This document shows positions 7,807-15,572 of a stretch of 28,462 nucleotides of DNA, one piece after another. Made by a program: the position numbers and the translations under genes. Position 1 is the stretch's first letter. Each line of letters opens with the position of its first letter. The DNA comes from JAGGTJ01 sp964457545. GTDB taxonomy: Bacteria > Desulfobacterota > DSM-4660 > Desulfatiglandales > Desulfatiglandaceae. The stretch lies in assembly GCA_964457545.1 (NCBI GenBank), contig CAYWEN010000008.1, positions 1-28,462 on the forward strand, written 5' to 3'. The notes beneath the pieces were generated by a model. That model worked only from the letters and a program-made list of their open reading frames with translations. It was not told the DNA's origin and searched no databases.

Positions 7807-8502
7807 TCAGGAAATCACAAGGAATGTCCTGGGATCAAGCCGGAGCATTGAATTGCCACCAGACCCATTGTCACCGTTTTTCAACATATGCAAGCAGATA
7901 AACGATCCTTCGGGTTTTAACTGAAAGACAACGTCAAAAAGATCATCAATCTCATCTATGGGATAAGGTATTCCGCGGATGTTGGTCTTATCAATATGGC
8001 GGTGATACAGGGCAGACATCCATATTTCCATACCCATATCCCTGGCAAGAGTCCTGATATTCCCAATCAGTTCCCTTTCGGAATTGTTTACATGAAGTCC
8101 GTCGATTACAATGGTATCAGGCCTGAAATCCATGTTTCCCGACAGATTTTCAAGGTTGTCTCTCAACCTTTGCACATTAAAGGTATCATTCATATAGGCC
8201 AGAATCATCCTGTTTGAGGCAAGCAGCCCTTGAATATCAAAATCATCAGGCAATTTAAGTGCCTTGGCAATATTGTAAAATCTTACCTCATAATAATCCG
8301 TTACCTTTTCCGGTGTTTCATCAATAGACACATGAAGCACCCTTTCACCTCCAAGCAGTTTATCAAAGGCAATATGCACAAGACAGGCGCTCTTTCCGCC
8401 CCCGGCCCTGGAAAGCACCACACCTGTCGCTCCCGGGCCGAGGTTGTTACCTGAAGATCCCTGAAGTATTTTCAATGGACCGATAGGTCTGTATTTATTC
8501 AT
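7807..8502 (-). CDS. RecA/KaiC-superfamily ATPase of unknown function, coupled to fusA
   Basis: 231 residues. The fold resembles the RecA-like core of KaiC/RadA: a P-loop V-V-L-S-R-A-G-G-G-K-S (28-38, with Ser where the first Gly of GxxxxGK is usual), an acidic pair S-I-D-E-T (59-63) at the position of the KaiC catalytic acids, and Walker B D-T-I-V-I-D-G (129-135). There is only one ATPase domain and no KaiC phosphorylation region. It is cytoplasmic by sequence. Its ATG shares a base with the TAA stop of fusA (TAATG), so the two are almost certainly translated in step, hinting at a link to translation. No specific function can be assigned. Confidence 0.85.
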   Translation of the reverse strand: MNKYRPIGPLKILQGSSGNNLGPGATGVVLSRAGGGKSACLVHIAFDKLLGGERVLHVSIDETPEKVTDYYEVRFYNIAKALKLPDDFDIQGLLASNRMILAYMNDTFNVQRLRDNLENLSGNMDFRPDTIVIDGLHVNNSERELIGNIRTLARDMGMEIWMSALYHRHIDKTNIRGIPYPIDEIDDLFDVVFQLKPEGSFICLHMLKNGDNGSGGNSMLRLDPRTFLVIS

Positions 8503-10586
8503 TATTTGTTCTCCTTTGCTCTCTCCCTGATTTTAAGCCTTATATCCTCCGCTATTGAATCAGGCACCTTGGCATAGCGATGAAATTCCATTGTAAACTC
8601 CGCCTTTCCCTGGGTCAAAGATCTTAATACAGTTGCATAACCAAACATCTCTGAAAGAGGAATCTCTGCCTCAATATTTGTAAAGGCCTTTTGTTCGGTA
8701 CAACTGGAAATCAAACCCCTGCGCTGGTTGATAGAGGCCATGATACTGCCCTGAAATTCGGAAGGGCCCTCAACAGACAGTTTCATAACAGGTTCAAGGA
8801 TAACAGGCCTTGCCTTCATATATGCCTGCCTGAATGCTCCCACTGCCGCGGCAAAAAAGGCCCTCTCGGAAGAATCCACACTGTGCGCCTTGCCATCGTT
8901 AACAGTTATTCTCATCCCCAGGACCGGAAAACCGATAAGTTGTCCCTTGTCAAGACACGACTGAAACCCCTTGTCAACGGCAGGAACAAACTCGGTCGGG
9001 ATGGCCCCTCCCCTGATCTCGTTCACAAACTCATAAACGCCATTCTCGCTCGGCTCCATAAACCCTGCAACACGGCCAAACTGCCCTGCCCCGCCTGTCT
9101 GTTTCTTATGGGTATAATCAAAGGCAACCTTTCTGGTGATAGTTTCACGATAGGCAACCTGAGGCTCGCCGGTTACAATCTCTGCATTAAACTCCCGTTT
9201 TATACGCTCCACATAAACATCAAGGTGCAGCTCCCCCATACCGGAAATAATGGTTTCCCCCGATTCTTCATCCACATACGACCTGAATGTAGGGTCCTCC
9301 TTTGTAAACCGGTTCAGGGCCTTCAAGACCCGGGTGCCTGATTTACTGTCCTTTGGAGTAATCGTATAGGATATGACAGGCTCAGGAACAAACATGGATG
9401 TCATGCTGTAATTCAGGGTTCCATCCGTAAATGTATCTCCGGAATAGCAGTCAATGCCGAAAAGGGCTGCAATATCACCGGCATTTGCCTCTGTTATATC
9501 CTCCATCTGGTCTGCATGCATACGAACCAGTCTTCCAACCCTTGCCTTTTTCATGTTTCTTGTGAAAACCAGATCAGTCCCCTTTCTGACAGATCCCTGA
9601 TAGACCCGGATATAGGTAAGCTGGCCATAGGGAGTCACCTCCAGCTTAAAAGCCAGCCCCACAAGAGGGAGGGCAGGATCGGGCAACAGTTCAACCTCCT
9701 GTTCCTCATTATCAAGATCAAGGGCCTTGTTACACACATCAGCCGGAGCAGGAAGGTATCTGGTAATCCCGTCCAGCAAAGGCTGTACTCCGATATTCTT
9801 GTATGCCGAACCAACAAAGACCGGAGTAAGCTCCCTTGAGAGAGTCCCTTTACGTATTGCCTGAAACAAAAGCTCTTCTGTGACCGCATCATCAAAAATT
9901 GCCTCCATAAGCTCATCCGAAAACATGGATGCAGCCTCCAAAAGCTCTTCTCTTTTTTTCAATGATTCATCAGCAAGGTTGTCGGGAATATCCTTCTCAA
10001 CAACCTGGTCTCCCTCTGCTCCCCTGAAATACAGGGCCTTCATGGAAACAAGGTCAATCACTCCGGAAAAATCTTCCTCCAGGCCTATTGGTATCTGCAT
10101 GAGTACAGCATTATGCCCCAGTTTTTCCCTTAACTGATCAACCACTAAATATGGATTGGCCCCAAATCTGTCGCACTTGTTTACAAAGGCAATTCTTGGA
10201 ACTTCATATCTGTTCATCTGGCGGTCAACAGTCAGTGTCTGGGACTGAACGCCACCAACAGCACACAGGATAAGTATGGCCCCATCCATTACCCTCAGGG
10301 CACGCTCCACCTCAATGGTAAAGTCCACATGCCCCGGTGTGTCAATAATATTTATTCTGTGGCCCTTCCATTCGCAGTATGTAGCTGCAGAAGCTATTGT
10401 TATTCCCCTTTCCTTCTCCAGTTCCATGGAGTCCATTGTGGCGCCTACCCCATCCTTGCCCCTCACCTCATGTATGACAGCTATACGTTTTGTATAGTAG
10501 AGTATACGTTCTGTAAGCGTTGTCTTGCCCGAATCAATATGAGCACTTATGCCAACATTTCTCAAATTTTCTGTATTATTAACCAT
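8502..10586 (-). CDS. fusA: Elongation factor G, spd/mitochondrial EF-G1 type
   Basis: 694 residues, a full-length translational GTPase. G motifs: A-H-I-D-S-G-K-T (15-22), R-G-I-T-I, D-T-P-G-H and N-K-C-D. Domains II-V follow, including G-M-G-E-L-H-L-D-V-Y in domain III/IV. The segment H-E-V-R-G-K-D-G-V-G-A-T-M-D-S-M-E-L-E matches mitochondrial EF-G1 and the spd group found in spirochaetes, planctomycetes and delta-proteobacteria, rather than ordinary EF-G (which has H-x-G-A-A-T-M-D-W). In organisms with spd EF-Gs, one copy usually serves translocation and a second one recycling. I chose ATG 10586, which has GAGGA five bases before it, over an upstream TTG at 10598. No rpsL/rpsG/tuf genes are next to it. 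Confidence 0.95.
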   Translation of the reverse strand: MVNNTENLRNVGISAHIDSGKTTLTERILYYTKRIAVIHEVRGKDGVGATMDSMELEKERGITIASAATYCEWKGHRINIIDTPGHVDFTIEVERALRVMDGAILILCAVGGVQSQTLTVDRQMNRYEVPRIAFVNKCDRFGANPYLVVDQLREKLGHNAVLMQIPIGLEEDFSGVIDLVSMKALYFRGAEGDQVVEKDIPDNLADESLKKREELLEAASMFSDELMEAIFDDAVTEELLFQAIRKGTLSRELTPVFVGSAYKNIGVQPLLDGITRYLPAPADVCNKALDLDNEEQEVELLPDPALPLVGLAFKLEVTPYGQLTYIRVYQGSVRKGTDLVFTRNMKKARVGRLVRMHADQMEDITEANAGDIAALFGIDCYSGDTFTDGTLNYSMTSMFVPEPVISYTITPKDSKSGTRVLKALNRFTKEDPTFRSYVDEESGETIISGMGELHLDVYVERIKREFNAEIVTGEPQVAYRETITRKVAFDYTHKKQTGGAGQFGRVAGFMEPSENGVYEFVNEIRGGAIPTEFVPAVDKGFQSCLDKGQLIGFPVLGMRITVNDGKAHSVDSSERAFFAAAVGAFRQAYMKARPVILEPVMKLSVEGPSEFQGSIMASINQRRGLISSCTEQKAFTNIEAEIPLSEMFGYATVLRSLTQGKAEFTMEFHRYAKVPDSIAEDIRLKIRERAKENK

Positions 10587-10644
10587 CTGATTCCTCAATC
10601 CATAGCCGGTTCTTTACAAACACCTTTAAAAAAACAGGTAACAA

Positions 10645-10742
10645 CTCAACAAACCAGGGACAGAAGGCTTGCCTCTGCTCCAACGGTAAATGCAACTTTA
10701 TTCGTATCAGCTCAATAACAGGGGGATAACAGCGAACATACC
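10645..10742. repeat. Intergenic repeat element, copy A (before fusA)
   Basis: Two segments recur at 17134-17193. CTCAACAAAC...CAGAAGG (10645-10667) recurs in the same orientation at 17134-17156 with about three changes. GTATCAGCTCAATAACAGGG (10704-10723) recurs exactly in reverse complement at 17174-17193, and the match continues to 10742 (35 of 39 bases). Both segments resemble each other. The interval 10659-10784 is also bounded by a 10-bp inverted repeat (GACAGAAGGC / GCCTTCTGTC). It could be a small REP- or MITE-like element. Confidence 0.55.
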
Positions 10743-10807
10743 ACCGGGGCAGGCATTATCCATTGGCAAAACAGGCCTTCTGTCAGTTCAGATATACGGG
10801 TCTGTTG

Positions 10808-11716
10808 TTATTCGGTATTTTCAAGATACCGATTTCTTTTTTCCTCATCTGACCAGACCTGTTCCCTGAAGGTGACAATATCCTCATGATACTTCAGGAT
10901 ACAGCCCAATGTCTCTTCCACCACATCCCTGTCAAGATAGTGTACATGCAGGGCAACAAGCGCCCTTGTCCAGTCAATGGTCTCGGACACACCCGGTTTT
11001 TTAAGGAAATCCATCTTCCTTATCTCCTGCATAAAACCGGTAATCTGCCTTGCAAATCTTTCCTCAATTCCTGACAGACGGGTCATTATTATGCGGTATT
11101 CCTTTTCAAAGGATGGATATTCAATCCAATGATAAAGACAGCGCCTTTTCAAGGCATCATGTACATCACGGGTACGGTTTGACGTAATAATCACAACAGG
11201 TTTCCTGTGTGCCTTAACAGTGCCTATTTCAGGGATGGTTATCTGAAAATCGGAAAGCACTTCAAGCAAAAACGCCTCAAACTCTTCATCCGCCCGATCA
11301 AGTTCATCTATAAGAAGCACGGCCCGCTTATCCTTTGACTGTAACAGGGCCTCAAGCAATGGCCTCTTGATCAGAAATTCCGGGCTGTATATGATATGTT
11401 CGATCTCATCCCTGTTTAAATCCCCCCTCTCTTCCAGTCTGATCCGGAGCAGTTGTCGGGGGTAATCCCATTCATAGAGGGCAGCAGCGGCATCAAGGCC
11501 TTCATAGCACTGCAGACGTATAAGGCTGGTCCCTACAAGCCTTGATATTACATTGGCAACCTCTGTTTTGCCCACACCGGGCTCTCCCTCCAAAAATATC
11601 GGTTTCTGAAGCCTGTATGCCAAAAACAGCACAGTTGCCAGGGCACGATCGGCAATGTAATCACATCCCAACATGTCACCCATCAACTGTTCTATAGATT
11701 CAAAATGTGCTGTCAA
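10808..11716 (-). CDS. MoxR-family AAA+ ATPase
   Basis: 302 residues. Walker A G-E-P-G-V-G-K-T (44-51), Walker B L-L-I-D-E-L-D-R-A-D with Asp137-Glu138, and sensor-1 Asn in I-I-T-S-N-R-T-R-D. The sequence is closest in style to the CoxD/MoxR branch (L-x-C-Y-E-G-L-D, Y-E-W-D-Y-P). Such ATPases are maturation chaperones that normally sit next to a von Willebrand factor A (CoxE-like) partner; none is adjacent here. The frame opens with TTG at 11716, preceded by GGGAGG about 11 nt upstream; no ATG is available nearby. It is the first gene of the minus-strand block, 221 bp before fusA. Confidence 0.93.
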   Translation of the reverse strand: MTAHFESIEQLMGDMLGCDYIADRALATVLFLAYRLQKPIFLEGEPGVGKTEVANVISRLVGTSLIRLQCYEGLDAAAALYEWDYPRQLLRIRLEERGDLNRDEIEHIIYSPEFLIKRPLLEALLQSKDKRAVLLIDELDRADEEFEAFLLEVLSDFQITIPEIGTVKAHRKPVVIITSNRTRDVHDALKRRCLYHWIEYPSFEKEYRIIMTRLSGIEERFARQITGFMQEIRKMDFLKKPGVSETIDWTRALVALHVHYLDRDVVEETLGCILKYHEDIVTFREQVWSDEEKRNRYLENTE

Positions 11717-11800
11717 TGTTGATACTTTCCTCCCGTTATCATATAATCAGTACCCATCCGCGGACTGATTTCATTGCCTGAGAAGCTTTCAATCCGGAAA

Positions 11801-11814
11801 ACGAGAATTCTCGT
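11801..11814. promoter_or_regulatory. 14-bp perfect palindrome, possible operator
   Basis: ACGAGAATTCTCGT is its own reverse complement. It lies 85 bp before the moxR-type start codon and downstream of the candidate minus-strand promoter, a plausible place for a repressor site. The binding protein is unknown. Confidence 0.35.
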
Positions 11815-11932
11815 GCAAGATCAAGGGCACAAAAAAACATGCCTCGGCACATCGTAAAGAAGGTGCCGTATAGTGACGCAGAGATTGTACAAAAAGCCGT
11901 TTATAGCTGAAAACTGACAAAAACAGACAGGG

Positions 11933-11961
11933 ATTATGACATATAATTACAGACAATGCAA
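11933..11961 (-). promoter_or_regulatory. Candidate sigma-70 promoter for the moxR-type gene and downstream block
   Basis: On the minus strand, TTGCAT (11961-11956), 17-bp spacer, CATAAT (11938-11933). It would give a leader of about 210 nt. Confidence 0.4.
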
Positions 11962-12188
11962 AGCGCATCTGCATCTGATATATCAGAAAATTCTCACCAG
12001 CCACACACAACCCCTTAACAGGCACAGGATCCATTGGGATACACATCAGAAAACCACCTAATCAATGGCGCCTGATTTTCTGTCAGTCGAGGGAGATTCA
12101 AGAGACATAATACCGCAGCAAATGCAGTTTATGCAGCAGAAAGGCAATTACACAGCCTGATATTAATAACAGGAGGCATCCGCATTCC

Positions 12189-12217
12189 TTGACTTTAGCC
12201 TGGCCTTTATATAGCAT
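12189..12217 (+). promoter_or_regulatory. Candidate sigma-70 promoter for kdsA
   Basis: TTGACT (12189-12194), 17-bp spacer, TAGCAT (12212-12217), about 110 bp before the kdsA start. Confidence 0.45.
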
Positions 12218-12330
12218 TTGCAAACAGACAAGAAAGACATACACAGCTCAAAACAATCTGCAGACAGGCCCCATACATAAAAACAGGAAGGCTCTACACT
12301 CACATTGAAAGACTGTTTGATGGCGTTTTT

Positions 12331-13161
12331 ATGACAAGGATTATAACAATTGGTGATTTATCATTAATTCCAGGGGACACATTTTTTGTTATCGGAGGCC
12401 CATGTGTAATTGAAGATGAAGCCACAACTCTCAGGGTTGCAGAATTTCTGAAACAGACTGCTGATCACTTTGACATCCCTGTTATATTCAAGACCTCTTA
12501 TGACAAGGCAAACCGTACATCCATAGGTTCCTTCCGCGGGCCGGGCCCAAAAAGAGGACTTGAAATTATCAACCGGGTAAAAAAAGAGACCGGGTTGCCG
12601 GTATTGTCTGACGTCCATTCTGCAAATGAAATTGACATGGCATCAAAAGTCCTTGATGTAATTCAGATCCCGGCCTTTTTGTGCCGCCAGACCGATCTTG
12701 TTGTAAGGGCTGCTGAAACAGGATTGACTGTCAATCTGAAAAAGGGACAGTTTATGTCGCCGTGGGATATGAAAAATTCTCTTGACAAGGTTCTGTCCAC
12801 AGGAAACAGGAATGTTCTGATTACGGAAAGAGGCTCCTGTTTTGGATACAACAATCTGATTGTAGACATGAGATCCATTCCTGTCATGAAAGATTTCGGG
12901 TTTCCTGTAGTTTTTGATGCAACACACAGCGTTCAACTGCCAGGCGGAAAAGGAACATCTTCAGGCGGTCAAAGAGAATTTGTAACGTATCTGTCAAAGG
13001 CAGCAACAGCCGCAGGCGCAGACGGAATATTCATGGAAATTCACCCCGATCCTGATTCTGCCCTGTGTGACGGCCCAAACTCTCTGCAACTTGATACGGT
13101 ATGGCCATTAATCACAATCCTCAAGGATATATACCAGGTTACCAGAGGCCACAAGCCATGA
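12331..13161 (+). CDS. kdsA: 3-deoxy-8-phosphooctulonate synthase KdsA (metal-dependent type)
   Basis: 276 residues. It condenses phosphoenolpyruvate with arabinose-5-phosphate to Kdo-8-phosphate for lipopolysaccharide. Motifs: I-G-G-P-C-V-I-E (22-29), F-K-T-S-Y-D-K-A-N-R (53-62), R-G-S-C-F-G-Y-N-N-L, D-A-T-H-S-V-Q, and M-E-I-H-P-D-P with D-G-P-N. Cys25 in G-P-C, where the E. coli enzyme has Asn, marks the metal-requiring class. The ribosome-binding site is weak. It heads the plus-strand LPS block; lptC follows 260 bp later, with no kdsD or kdsC between. Confidence 0.96.
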   Translation: MTRIITIGDLSLIPGDTFFVIGGPCVIEDEATTLRVAEFLKQTADHFDIPVIFKTSYDKANRTSIGSFRGPGPKRGLEIINRVKKETGLPVLSDVHSANEIDMASKVLDVIQIPAFLCRQTDLVVRAAETGLTVNLKKGQFMSPWDMKNSLDKVLSTGNRNVLITERGSCFGYNNLIVDMRSIPVMKDFGFPVVFDATHSVQLPGGKGTSSGGQREFVTYLSKAATAAGADGIFMEIHPDPDSALCDGPNSLQLDTVWPLITILKDIYQVTRGHKP

Positions 13162-13421
13162 CTGTCTTGTACCGGTTCGGGTTTGCTGCCAGCGTATCCT
13201 GCCTGTCCGCTGTACATGATACAAGGTACAAATATTGCAAAAAAACTGCTCGAGGATGCAGGCAGGTTGTTATATCAAGCTTAATGCGGCTATCCACAGG
13301 CTGACAAAAATACCAGGGGCCTTTTTTGCTAAACCGTCAGGTCCTATAATATCCTGATTGTCATACATTTTACAATAACAAGGCCATTCCTATCCCGACA
13401 GAAACCGACTTCAGGACTGCC

Positions 13422-13997
13422 ATGAACAAATTTTTAAAAAAGCAGTGGCCGCTTGTCGCCATGATATTGCTGCTTGCAGGCATTGCCTTTTATCTGCTGC
13501 AAGAAAAAGATGAATCTCATCCTGCAAAGACAGCAGATAATACATCGGATAACACCCCGTTTCCTGACAATGGTCTGAAACTGAAGGACATCCACTATAC
13601 CCATGATGACCCTGAAAAACATGTAAAATGGGTTCTCGATGCAAAGGAAGTGATTTTCTCAAATGATAAAACAACCATTTTTTTCAATGACTTCACTCTG
13701 AACTTTAAACCAGAAAACAAACAATCATTCAGGGTAACAGGCAAACACGGGATCTATTTCAGGCAAAAGGGCAAGCTGGATATCAAAGGAAATCTGGAAG
13801 GGTTATCCGAAAACGGCTACAGGATATTGACAGAACATGCCCTTGTCGATGAAAAGGCAGGCACAATACATGGAGCAGACCCCGTTACAATAACAGGGCC
13901 ATCCATTCATGTTACAGGAAAAGGGCTTTTTGTGGATATCAAACGATCCAGGCTCAAGATACTTTCAGATGTCACTGCAAGGATAACCCGCCCATAA
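13422..13997 (+). CDS. lptC: LPS export protein LptC
   Basis: 191 residues, one N-terminal membrane helix (about 9-27) and a periplasmic beta-jellyroll domain. LptC links the LptB2FG transporter to the LptA bridge. It shows the family pattern of a first strand L-K-D-I-H-Y-T, then W-V-L-D-A-K-E-V-I-F, G-K-H-G-I-Y-F, G-N-L-E-G-L-S-E-N-G-Y, and I-L-S-D-V-T-A-R-I near the end. AGGA six bases before the ATG supports the start. The gene order lptC-lptA-lptB-rpoN supports the call, since LptC diverges strongly in sequence. Confidence 0.92.
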   Translation: MNKFLKKQWPLVAMILLLAGIAFYLLQEKDESHPAKTADNTSDNTPFPDNGLKLKDIHYTHDDPEKHVKWVLDAKEVIFSNDKTTIFFNDFTLNFKPENKQSFRVTGKHGIYFRQKGKLDIKGNLEGLSENGYRILTEHALVDEKAGTIHGADPVTITGPSIHVTGKGLFVDIKRSRLKILSDVTARITRP

Positions 13998-14103
13998 ACC
14001 GGAGCAACATATTGATGTGCCAGGAACCTGAAAGGCAAATACAACGATGCCGGTCCGGCATGGGTGGGCACCGTTATTACAATTATTACAATGGATATTT
14101 ACA

Positions 14104-14649
14104 ATGCATACACATACAGACGGATTCAAATCATATTTTATGGCATTTGCAGTTCTTATATCTGGACTTTTTCTTTCTGTTCAGGCATACAGTAAAACAC
14201 TTGCAAACTCATCTTCAAAAAACAGTCCCATGATTATAACATCCAGAACACTTGAACTGGACGATGAGTTAAAGACCGTGACATTTACAGGATCAGTCAA
14301 TGCCAAAAACACTGATTTTCTCATAAAATGCAGGAAAATGGTACTCTATTATCACAAAACACAGTCAGCCAGCAAAAAAACTCCGGAAACAGGGAACAAA
14401 ATCGACAAGATAGTAGCAACAGACAATGTAAGGATAATCAGGGCTCAAGGCGGAGAGGCAACAGCGCAAAAGGCCGTTTACTATCAAAAAGACGACAGGA
14501 TCGTTCTTACGGGAAACCCTGTGATAAAGCAGGGCAAAAGCTTTGTAGAAGGAGAACGTATAACCCTTTATCTCAAGGAAAACAGAAGCATAGTGGAAAG
14601 CAACCACAAAAAAAGAGTCAAGGCAATTATATTTTCAAAGCATAAATAG
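14104..14649 (+). CDS. lptA: LPS periplasmic bridge protein LptA
   Basis: 181 residues from ATG 14104. The N-terminus (Y-F-M-A-F-A-V-L-I-S-G-L-F-L-S-V-Q-A) is a signal peptide ending near V-Q-A. The mature part has the OstA/LptA beta-jellyroll pattern (T-S-R-T-L-E-L-D, V-T-F-T-G-S-V-N-A, A-T-D-N-V-R-I, G-N-P-V-I-K-Q-G, G-E-R-I-T-L-Y-L). LptA forms the filament that carries LPS to the outer membrane. A longer frame from ATG 14047 adds 19 residues before the signal peptide; neither start has a strong ribosome-binding site. lptB starts 167 bp later. Confidence 0.9.
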   Translation: MHTHTDGFKSYFMAFAVLISGLFLSVQAYSKTLANSSSKNSPMIITSRTLELDDELKTVTFTGSVNAKNTDFLIKCRKMVLYYHKTQSASKKTPETGNKIDKIVATDNVRIIRAQGGEATAQKAVYYQKDDRIVLTGNPVIKQGKSFVEGERITLYLKENRSIVESNHKKRVKAIIFSKHK

Positions 14650-14816
14650 TCTCCGTCCAGAAACAGATTATGGTCGCTATCTGTAAATCAGTTTTCAGGC
14701 ACCATACGGCTTTTTGCTCCTTGCATCCGTTAAATGCAAATCCCGCTGCATAAATCAGGTGTCCCGTTTTCAGAAACAATATGCTTTCTTGTAATATCAG
14801 GAGATCCATAAACCTA

Positions 14817-15563
14817 ATGGTTTCAGACAATGAGATTTTTCAGGCAAAAGGCCTTGTCAAGATATACAACAAAAAAAAGGTTGTTGATCATATAGATATA
14901 GAGGTCAGACGACAGCAGATCGTGGGCCTGCTTGGACCTAATGGCGCAGGAAAAACCACAACCTTCTATATGATGGTTGGGCTGACCAAACCTGACAAGG
15001 GTCATATATACCTTGATGGAGAGGATATAACAAAAGATCCAATGTACATAAGAGCACGAAAGGGTATAAACTATCTTGCTCAGGAACCGTCGGTTTTTCA
15101 AAAACTTACAGTGGAAGAAAACCTGATGGCAATCATTGAAACCCTGAATCTTTCTGCACAGGAAAGACGTCAACGCCTTAAAAGGCATCTGTCCGAGCTT
15201 AACATTGCACATCTCGCCAAACAAAAGGCCAGCTCTCTTTCAGGTGGAGAACGGCGAAGATTAGAAATAACAAGGGCGCTTATTACCCAGCCAAGGTTTA
15301 TACTTCTCGATGAGCCTTTTGCAGGAATTGATCCTCTTATAATAAACGATATTCAGCAGATAATAAGGCAGTTAAAAAACAGGGGAATTGGCATTATCAT
15401 CTCTGATCACAATGTTCGCGAAACCCTGAGTGTATGTGATACGGCCTATATAATAAGCGCAGGAAGAATCATTGAGCATGGCCCGCCAAAAAAAATCATA
15501 CAAAGCGAGATTGCTCGCAATGTGTATCTCGGAGCAAACTTCTATATGGATTTTTCATCATAG
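14817..15563 (+). CDS. lptB: LPS export ABC transporter ATPase LptB
   Basis: 248 residues. Walker A G-P-N-G-A-G-K-T (40-47), signature L-S-G-G-E-R-R-R, Walker B F-I-L-L-D-E-P-F, H-loop S-D-H-N. The Y-L-A-Q-E-P-S-V-F Q-loop and R-N-V-Y-L-G end are typical of LptB and separate it from amino-acid-transport LivG. It powers LPS extraction from the inner membrane with LptF and LptG, which are not in this window. The frame is open from 14781, but ATG 14817 fits the family and has AGGAGA about 12 nt upstream. rpoN follows after 9 bp. Confidence 0.97.
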   Translation: MVSDNEIFQAKGLVKIYNKKKVVDHIDIEVRRQQIVGLLGPNGAGKTTTFYMMVGLTKPDKGHIYLDGEDITKDPMYIRARKGINYLAQEPSVFQKLTVEENLMAIIETLNLSAQERRQRLKRHLSELNIAHLAKQKASSLSGGERRRLEITRALITQPRFILLDEPFAGIDPLIINDIQQIIRQLKNRGIGIIISDHNVRETLSVCDTAYIISAGRIIEHGPPKKIIQSEIARNVYLGANFYMDFSS

Positions 15564-15572
15564 GTATTGTGT

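Larger units (their letters stand above)
11717..12330. other. Divergent intergenic region between moxR-type gene and kdsA
   Basis: 614 bp with no gene I can support. It contains a candidate minus-strand promoter (11933-11961), a 14-bp perfect palindrome (11801-11814) and a candidate plus-strand promoter for kdsA (12189-12217). A hairpin with arms CGGCAC/GTGCCG lies near 11840-11865. Confidence 0.6.

Noticed and set aside
7055..7851. Plus-strand open frames across rlmE and the spacer to its right
   Set aside because: They are antisense to rlmE or lie in the spacer with no family resemblance.
8691..9341. A 216-codon plus-strand frame inside fusA
   Set aside because: It is the antisense shadow of a conserved gene, rich in His and Pro with no ribosome-binding site.
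11789..12046. An 85-codon minus-strand frame in the moxR/kdsA intergenic region
   Set aside because: No ribosome-binding site, Cys-rich random-looking sequence, and it contains the palindrome and promoter-like boxes.
13216..13284. A 22-codon frame from ATG 13216 between kdsA and lptC
   Set aside because: Too short, no ribosome-binding site and no recognisable family.
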